A stretch of 64,000 nucleotides of DNA from Phorcus lineatus (Eukaryota; Mollusca; Gastropoda; Trochida; Trochidae): contig OV121083.1 in assembly GCA_921293015.1 (NCBI GenBank), positions 29,628,908-29,692,907 on the forward strand, read 5' to 3'. Positions 57,126 to 64,000 of the stretch are shown here, piece by piece (the stretch's first letter is position 1; each line of letters starts with the position of its first letter). The position numbers and the translations under genes are program-made. The notes under the pieces were generated by a model, which saw nothing but the letters and a program-made list of their open reading frames with translations, searched no databases and was not told the origin of the DNA.

Positions 57126-58140
57126 GTGTTTGCTATCAATATGGCTGGAGTGCGTAGAGTTGAATATTTGATGTCAAGAAAAGGAACCCCTCAGATTCTT
57201 TTGAATGGATTTGTCTATACCAGGAATAAGGTCAGACAAACCTGTACCCACTGGAGATGCATCGTAAAGACCTGCACGGGAGATGTTCAACTGTCGGGGA
57301 CTTCCTTCGAACACAGACAGAACACAACCATGCGGCAGATGATGACACCAGGCAGAAGTTTGTCAGCGAACTACGCAAGCAAGCTAGAGAGAAGACCACG
57401 CCAATGCCGACCTTGTATGAGCAGCAGCTTGCAGCAGGGTATGAAGATAATCTACACGTTCTTCCATCTTTCCCAAGCGTCAGCAGCGCCCTCTACAGAC
57501 ATCGCCGCAAGACCATTCCAGTGGTACCTAAGACCCTCCCAGAAGTGAATTTGGAAGACAAGTGGACAGAGACAAGTGATGGGCGTCGTTTCCTTCTACT
57601 TTCTGATGGTGAACAAGACAAGATTCTGGTTTTCTCAACTGCTGCACAACTCCAGGCCTTGCAGACTGCTGATACCATCTACATGGATGGAACATTCACC
57701 GCTTGCCCTGAGCTTTGGGATCAGATTTACATCATGCATGCCCGTTGCAACTCTGTGTCATACCCCTTAGTCTTTGCCTTGCTGCCTGATCGTCGAACCG
57801 CCACCTACGTCAGACTGTTCAGACTTCTCAAGGCGAAGATGTTGGAGGAACTGAACAGTCCACTGGCCCCAAGAAGGATACAGACAGACTTTGAGCTTGC
57901 CGCCATAAGAGCCATTGAGTCAAGAGTTTCAAGCTGCAGAGATCAAGGGATGCTACTTCCACTTCTCTCAAGCACTCTGGAGGAAGACACAAGACCTCGG
58001 TCTCGCAGTTGCCTACAAGGAGGACCCAGCTATGAAGCAGTTCATAAAGAGAGCAGCCGCCCTTGCCTTGCTTCCTCAAGACCAAGTTCAAGACACATCA
58101 ACAATAAAACATGTATCTAACATATATCTATATTTGTCAT
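57126..58140 (+). pseudogene. MULE transposase with N-terminal FLYWCH zinc finger
   Basis: Reads ILLNGFVYTRNKVRQTCTHW and RCIVKTC, then (after a one-base frameshift near 57270) TEHNHAAD, completing a FLYWCH finger. TPMPTLYEQQLAAGYEDN and an RRKTIP region lead into the catalytic domain: DTIYMDGTFTACPELWDQIY (first Asp), YPLVFALLPDRRTATYVRLF, IQTDFELAAIRAIES (second Asp), and after another frameshift near 57920 IKGCYFHFSQALWRK (the C/H-x-H block) to LLPQDQVQD. The C-terminal Glu region is truncated near 58130. FLYWCH-MULE fusions are a known invertebrate type. With two frameshifts and a short C-terminus it is probably inactive. Confidence 0.8.
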
Positions 58141-58301
58141 AAATAGATGTATAAATTCATATAACAACCACATCTTCTTGTTTATTATCTGGACTATTCC
58201 ATTTAGTTAGTTAAGGTGTGAGGCTGTAGCTAAGCTGTTCACTGAAGCATAAATGTTGTTGTTTTAAAGCGTCTGCATACTGGCTGTCTGCATAATGGCT
58301 G

Positions 58302-58440
58302 GTTACCTTACGCTTAATCCGATTTGGCCCAAGAGTTTATTGTGGCTTCTTGCCATGAAGTTCAATCAATCTGCCAACTTTGGCTGTTATAGCTTCAGCA
58401 GTTTTGGCTGAATTATTTCCACAAAATCGGTGGCAATAAA
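58302..58440. repeat. family D repeat domain, segment 5
   Basis: TTACGCTTAATCCGATTTGG through TTTTGGCTGAATTATTTCCACAAAATCG matches 40505-40620 and closes the family D domain after the MULE. Confidence 0.65.
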
Positions 58441-58458
58441 AAAAAAGAAAAAATGAAG

Positions 58459-58809
58459 GAACAATTACAGTTATTGTTAGTAATTATTTGTAAACTTACC
58501 TCTGGGATGAGCTGAGCCTTTCTTTCCGTCCCATGGACGTGACTGCAGAAGTCTTAATAAAAGTTAAAAAAAAAATAAAAAAACATCTATACATAATTAC
58601 CTTTGGTAGTATGCAGCTCTCCTCTTCTCTCTGGAGTTATCTCCCCTTTGACACTAGATGTGAGCCTCATATTCCGTATCGTACCCCACATACATCACCT
58701 GGAACACACGAGGGGAGGAATTAGTAAAAGCTTACATGGGAGGGAGTAAATTTGCTCATCCCAGCGGTAAGTTTACTAATAATTACTAACAATAACTGTA
58801 ATTGTTCCT
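58459..58809. repeat. inverted repeat with mirrored splice donors (DIRS 3' region)
   Basis: Arms of about 55 bases at 58459-58512 and 58751-58809 are inverted copies with few mismatches (GGAACAATTACAGTTATTGT on the left). Each arm contains a consensus splice donor facing outward from the loop: CAGAG/GTAAGT on the minus strand and CAGCG/GTAAGT on the plus strand. CTCTGGGATGAGCT recurs once more at 58832. Its position after the recombinase gene suits a DIRS terminal or internal complementary repeat. Confidence 0.6.
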
Positions 58810-58819
58810 AATTATTGGT

Positions 58820-59345
58820 GTATACATTCCCTCTGGGATGAGCTGTGTCCTGAATCCCACATAAAAGGTGGCGGGATCCAGGGGAATGTCTATGGAACTT
58901 TTGATAACTCTTAACCTTAGTTTATCTCATTTATCTTATTCTGTTAGAATTATATCTAATCAAATTAACGAAACACCTGATGGAATTCTCTTTTACTCTT
59001 TGGTTCTACTGAACGAGCTAGACTAAATTGTACACCTTCTCCAAAACTCTGAACTCCATGCTCAAGTCCCATCTCCTCAGTGAGCGAATTCGATAACAGG
59101 AGAGCCACCACCATCTAGTAATATTTGTTAGAAACCTGTCCGACTATGACGTCCTTTAAATGAATACTTTCTCTTTTTTCTCCCACATGCTGACGTCACT
59201 TCCGGTTTGAATGACTTCACCTCCAGGTTTGGATGACATCACTTCCGGTTTACTCGTAATACCCCCACTAAAAGGCCTAGGACATCATAATCCGACATCA
59301 TGACAACCCCTCCCCTCCCCTTCTTTTTCTGACCCTCTAGGCAGT
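58820..59345. other. non-coding, probably DIRS 3' untranslated region
   Basis: No open frame recognised. It includes several CTTCCGGTTT-type repeats near 59200-59250. Confidence 0.4.
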
Positions 59346-60249
59346 TGAGATATGCTGAGCCGCTACCAACGGACCCAGTTCACTGATTCCATCCAACGTG
59401 GGCGTGATGTCGCGCAGGTAAGATGAAATGAAAGCATTGACATCTTTTCATTGATACGTTTTCACTAACTGTTCAATTGACACTGATTTCCATGCCGATA
59501 GGGAGGTCGCTAGAGCTCTAATTTCATGAGGCGAAAACTTCTAATTTACTGTATCCTGATCCACTGCTTGATAAGCGTATATAACTGTTTTCCTCAACCA
59601 AGATGCTATAGTAATCTTTGAAATTTCAGTATCCAGCCAAGTCTTGCAGGATAGAAAAAGTCTCCTTCTAGAGCATCTAAAACATGCTGTCCTTTGTAAG
59701 TACCATCTAAGAGCTCTTATAGGACAAAGCAGACGATTCTTATCTGAATGAGAAGTGGAATGCGGTAGTGCCGGAATTCGATAAGCCCTCGCTCCCAGAG
59801 GGCCCGCTGACGAGGATTGATTCTTAGCCACAAACTTCGGTAGCGCTCGACATGTCATTTCTTTATAACCACTCGCAAACCTTATTGAAGAATTGTCAAT
59901 AGCATGTAACTCTGAAACCCTAGCTGCTGAGGCGAATGCTATAAGAAAAGCCATCTTGAAGGATAAAAAGTTTAATGAAGCCGTTTGCAAAGGTTCATAA
60001 GGCGCTTTGATAAGAGATTGTAACACCAAACATAAATCCCATTTTGGAAAAATAGAAGGTGAAGAGATATCCTTGATTTGAAAAGCCTTGATCAGTTTAT
60101 GTAAGGAGCAATCCGCACCAACTGATAATCCCTGAAGATCGCATACCGATGCAATGGCTGAGCGGTACCCTTCAATAATCCCATGAGTTTCCTAACAGTT
60201 CTCAAATAAAGCAAAAATTCTGCTATCATTGGAATTGAAATGTCTTGGT
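59346..60249 (-). pseudogene. DIRS-like tyrosine recombinase
   Basis: Terminal gene of the element. AFQIKDISSPSIFPKWDLCL leads into SLNFLSFKMAFLIAFASAAR with VSELHAID, which contains the first catalytic Arg (near 59917). The domain continues through CPIRALRWYLQRTACF, and after a frameshift near 59530 SPHEIRALATSLSAWKSVSI gives the HxxR motif (about 59525). The frame then runs on to about 59350. The enzyme would integrate circular cDNA without making a target duplication. Frameshifts and a stop upstream of 60250 suggest it is inactive, though its motifs are well kept. Confidence 0.8.
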
Positions 60250-62097
60250 CTAGGCACTATCGCTGCTCTCTCCATTTGTAGAAAACTTTCCACTTTGAAT
60301 CGTAGAGACTTGCTGTTGAAGGTCTAACAGACTGGGACATAGCTGTTGAAGATCCCTCGCTGAAACCCTTACTTGCAAGGGATTCCTGGATAATCTCCAT
60401 ACGTGTAGATTTAGGAATGCTAAGTTCCCGTTAGACACTCCCGATTGAGGTTGACGTAACAGACGTTCCCACAGAGGTAGTCGGAGTGGAACATCGGTCA
60501 ACAGATCCAGAAGATTTGGAAACCAAGCGCGTGTGGGCCATGAGGGAGCCACAAGATAAACCACACAATTGTGAAGAGCTATCTTTGCGATTACATCCGG
60601 TAGAATCTTTACTGGCGGAAAGACGTAGGCAATCATTCCTTCCCATGATATGGATAGTGCGTCTACCGCCCAAGCTGGAATTGGGCTGAAATAAATCAGA
60701 AGTTGACAATTCCTAAGAGATCTATTGTAGGTGTTTCCCACCTGTCCGCTATGATCTGGAAGGCTTCCTTGTGCAAGGGCCAATTCTGTTGGAAGTAACT
60801 GATTCTTTTTGGACAGAGAATCCGCCTAATGCGTTTAGCTTCCCTGGAATATGCCTGGCTTTTAGAGTTATCCTGCACTGGTCCACTAGACGAAACAACA
60901 TGCGGGTTAGATCCATGAGATTCCTTGTTTGTTTATATATGCAACAACTGTCGCATTGTCTGTGGCTATCATCACACTGGTCCCGTACAGACGACGCTAC
61001 CATTCCTTGAGGGCCCTGATCACTGCAAGCATCTCTAGAGCATTCATATGCAACATTGATTCCCGACCTGTTCACAAGCCCTGGGCCTGAAGGTGATCTA
61101 CGTGAGCTCCCCAACCCTTGCGAGAAGCGTCTGAAAAATTGTGAATCGAGGGGGCGGATGCATGAATTGTGTTCCCGACAGCACACTGTGTTCCTATGTA
61201 AACCATAACAACTCGCTCCGCACGTGGTGAGGGCATATAATCGAACAATCCAGAGAAAGAACTCTGTTGGCATTGAGCCAAACCTGAGTGTGGCGAAGGT
61301 TCAGTCGACCCCTGTATGTATAATCCTGAATTGAAGTAAGGCAGCCTAGTAGTGACATCCACTTCCTTACCGTCGCCGATCCCAGATGCAACAGAGACAC
61401 TATCAAACTCCTGGTGGCAAACCAACGATCCGTGATGGGAAAGATGAAACCTTTCTCTGCATCTAGAATCGCTCCTAGAAACTTGATCTGAGATGTAGGC
61501 ACGAGTTCCAACTTTTCCGGATGTACAATCCATCCCAGATGCATAAATCATCACACGTGTATCATATATTTTGTCTGGATGTTGAAAGTCGTGGCCGAGA
61601 CGTGTCTCCCCTGAAAATCGTCCAGGTATCCATGTACGGCAATGCCTCTGAGATAAAGAAAATGAAAAATTGGTTTGATTGTCATGGTGAAGAGCCAAGG
61701 CGCTATTGACACCCTGAAGAGTAGGAGTTGAAACTGAAATCTCCTGCCATTCACTGCGAAAGGAAGATATTTCTGAGAATACTTGTGGATTGGGATGTGC
61801 AGATAAGCATCCTTCAGATCCATGCTGATGAACTTTGAGTTTGGCATGATCAACTTACTGACATTTCGTAAGGATTCCATAGTGAACTTTGGGGGATAGC
61901 AGAGATAATCCTTGTTTAGAATCTTTAAATCTATGATCATTCTCATGTCTGTTGAATCACGCTTGGGAACCAGGAAGACTGGAGAATAAAAACCTCGTGA
62001 AGTGTCCAGAGGGGACACTTAATTCAACCACTGCCTCCTTCAGAAAACGCTGCTCTATGGCTAGAAGAGCCGCATTCAGATGATGACCCTGTAGAGT
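60250..62097 (-). pseudogene. DIRS-like reverse transcriptase/RNase H
   Basis: It begins LNAALLAIEQRFLKEAVVEL and, after a frameshift near 62020, runs YSPVFLVPKRDSTDMRMIID, FISMDLKDAYLHIPIHKYSQ, PFAVNGRRFQFQLL and GIAVHGYLDDF (catalytic YLDD at 61613-61630). Connection: LGWIVHPEKLELVPTSQIKF. RNase H: IHNFSDASRKGWGAHVDHLQ (about 61140-61090), a frame-shifted ALEMLAVIRALKEW and VMIATDNATVVAYINKQ. Then ELALAQGSLPDHSGQVGNTY and WPTRAWFPNLLDL, as in DIRS/Ngaro polyproteins. Three or more frameshifts break it. Confidence 0.85.
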
Positions 62098-62795
62098 AAC
62101 ATACATGGCATATTACCCGATTTCAGGCCGTTCGGGTATGGAAAAAACCCGATTTTAAGAGAAGTGCTAAGAATATTTTTCTGAGGCTGTGTTACCTATT
62201 TTTAATCTTCAACTTGATAAAATTTCAAACTTATCAATAATTTTTAGTTGAAATTAAAACAAATATTTGTCAGAAATACAATCGCAAGAGCACGTTGCTA
62301 TTGTACACCAGTGATTCGAGAATTAATTACCGAGTAGTTTTTATTTCTATAGGATAGCTGAAGCTCGATTAATTCCTTTTAAACTAATGATAAGATATTA
62401 CAGTATCATTATGATAGACTAATAAAGATCGACAACATACCTCTTAAACTTCAAAAAATTTAATAATCGCACAAATGACCGAAACTAAACATTGAAGTCG
62501 TGAACATTATCTTACAGGAGCTTTAAAAAGGAAACACCGTTTGGAAAATCAATGCCTTTTCTTAACGACAAATAACATTAAAATTATGCTGTCATGTCCA
62601 TGATTTTCTTTACGATTGTCTTTCTTTGAGTAATATATAAATAAATAAAATCATTTATTGTATGTTTCATTATTTTAATAACATACGAATAACTGCAAAA
62701 CAGATTATGGGATATTTAAACATTTTATGTTGTATCGGTAATATGTTGCATGAAATTATGACGACCACGTGTTTCGACCAACCTGTAAAGTTTAC
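62098..62795 (-). other. AT-rich gap between gag and RT, possible intron
   Basis: About 700 bases of AT-rich non-coding sequence separate the gag frame, ending at TTTACAG/GTTGGT (62795), from the RT frame, starting after TTACTCTACAG (62098). The boundaries fit a GT-AG intron on the minus strand. The reading phase would not be continuous, so the two frames would be separate ORFs or need another shift. A random AT-rich insertion is the alternative. Confidence 0.35.
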
Positions 62796-64000
62796 TTCAG
62801 CAGTCCGGAGTCGTATTTTCGTGTCCGTGGGCATTTCCAAGTCGTAAGGATCTATAGGTGTTGAAACGGTTGGCGGAAAGTCAACTTGCTGACCCCCTAC
62901 TATCCTTCGTTTGCTGTCCCTGAGATGACGCAGGTTGGCGCTTCCTAGACGAGTAGTTAGCCCTGTCAAAGGCAGGAGGGGAGTTGGGGAGTAGCTGAGA
63001 GGGAGCCTCTGTTGCCCCTGAAAGCATCACGCTGATGTGACTGACCAATGAGAGCTGACACTAATCTCGGATTCAAGGTCCTAGAATTCTGTGCATCCTT
63101 TTGTGCAATAGCCTGGCCACACTGCAGGTTGAACATCGATTCTGATCCCAAGGGTTGTTGAAATAATTCTTCCTTGGAATCCTAAGGGAGATTTCTCACA
63201 CCCCCAGGCAGATGAGACTGTTCAAGAGCAGTAATCCCACCCAAGGTACCCAGCTGTGTTTGAGTCGCATCATTCACTGCATGATATATGACATCCAGGA
63301 AGGAATGTGCCATAGCAACCTACTCTGTGCTCATTACTACTAGTGATTGTGGCTTGACACCAGTATAGTCCTGAAAGGTGGGAGGTAATAGTTGTCTAAC
63401 ACCTGCTGCAAACCAGTTAATATAGGAGGGAATGTCAACAGCACTTCTAGCCGCCATATCAATATCCTTCAAATCTTTCCGTGAAAAAAAAATCTTGTCC
63501 AATTGTTTTCTCTGAAAACCCTTCGCATCCAATCGGGCAAAATCCCAATCAACATCAGGGGATGAAGACGAAAACACACGGTCATGAATGACATAAGCTT
63601 GCTTAAGTGGGAGTCGAGGGAGAGCCAACACATCCTTTGCCTTGGTCAGGTTGTTATTGATTAGATCAAGTGCAGGTTTAACTACAGATGAATAAGATAA
63701 AGACTGCTTGGGAGGCCGTTTAGGAGGTAGTATACCCACAGTGCCCAGCTCCTCTGGCAATACTTGATCCACTGAAGATGGTTGTGTACAAGGTTTAGGC
63801 CTATGCAAAATGTCAATCTTGTCAACAAAAGATCATTCAGGTACTAAGTTCGGACCCAACAGATCGGCGGGAGGAATAGTTATTAAACCCTCATGTGAAT
63901 ACAGCTTGGCATCCAAGGGAAACTTTAGATCGGCATCCTCATCAGTAATGATAGGCAAAATCGGAGGGTTGAACACATCCACAAACTCCGTAGAAGGCCC
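62796..64000 (-). pseudogene. DIRS-like gag protein, partial at window edge
   Basis: First gene of the element, entering from beyond 64000. Frames chain in order: EFVDVFNPPILPIITDEDAD, LYSHEGLITIPPADLLGPNL, a stop near 63832, then VLPEELGTVGILPPKRPPKQ, LALPRLPLKQAYVIHDRVFS, DVDWDFARLDAKGFQRKQLD, NWFAAGVRQLLPPTFQDYTG, a frameshift near 63320, VAMAHSFLDVIYHAVNDATQ, FNLQCGQAIAQKDAQNSRTL and LGSANLRHLRDSKRRIVGGQ. The pattern fits the structural protein that precedes RT in DIRS elements. At least one stop and two frameshifts are present. Confidence 0.65.

Larger units (their letters stand above)
56560..58301 (+). mobile_element. MULE-type transposon
   Basis: Terminal inverted repeats CAGCCATTATGCAGAC / GTCTGCATAATGGCTG, extended by a second shared block (CAGTACGCAGACACTTAAA left, its near inverse right) after a gap. 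It lies in family D; CTTTAACGCT on the left and CCTTACGCT on the right may be a degraded 9-base duplication. It encodes a FLYWCH/MULE transposase. Confidence 0.75.

Noticed and set aside
60486..61010. plus-strand open frames opposite the DIRS element
   Set aside because: Shadows of the minus-strand RNase H and recombinase region.

Overview
The window is eukaryotic, AT-rich, intron-bearing and packed with transposons. No bacterial operons, rRNA, tRNA or CRISPR were seen. The repeat set points to a lophotrochozoan, most likely a marine mollusc: a tRNA-SINE-like 3' tail ending in an ACTC repeat, a pearl-like tandem element with a GACG/GACA tetranucleotide tract and terminal hairpin, abundant CR1/Jockey-like and L1/Tx1-like LINEs, DIRS-type tyrosine-recombinase retrotransposons, and pogo/Tigger, Tc1, piggyBac, hAT-like and MULE DNA transposons. 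The species cannot be fixed from the sequence.

Host gene content is thin. On the minus strand, three exon-like segments (21.0-21.3 kb, 14.29-14.44 kb, 4.73-4.92 kb) have compatible splice phases and may be parts of one gene for an unidentified Ser/Pro-rich, probably nuclear protein whose introns are full of repeats. A zinc-finger/hAT-like exon (8.1-8.36 kb), a MADF-like N-terminus (9.06-9.39 kb) and a duplicated exon-like unit (5.9 and 6.8 kb) lie in the same interval and on the same strand.

Layout: 0.5-3.9 kb, decayed pogo-like transposase; 4-11 kb, exons and a LINE tail; 11.7-13.4 kb, very degenerate tandem array of about 185 bp; 14.3-15.5 kb, exon, TTAA MITE and microsatellite; 15.6-20.2 kb, two LINEs, one split by a Tc1 element; 20.2-20.8 kb, DIRS RT fragment and a foldback; 21.8-24.4 and 26.7-32.9 kb, two oppositely oriented copies of a TTAA-flanked element rich in CACGAT motifs, each carrying further insertions; 33.9-36 kb, decayed piggyBac and tyrosine recombinase; 37-38.4 kb, LINE with a Harbinger-like MITE; 39.1-58.4 kb, one repeat domain (family D) split by a Tigger-like element, a hAT-like element, a small MITE and a MULE; 58.4-64 kb, a nearly complete DIRS-like retrotransposon on the minus strand, cut by the window edge.

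The most unusual object is a 6.37-kb element at 42,878-49,250. It has inverted repeats of more than 500 bp, a perfect 8-bp target duplication, an inward-facing TATA box and a short ORF in each arm, and a 5.3-kb AT-rich interior with a plausible three-exon transcription unit but no recognisable transposase. It sits inside a Tigger-like element that sits inside family D, and it has itself received an L1-like insertion: four levels of nesting that can be read from target-site duplications.
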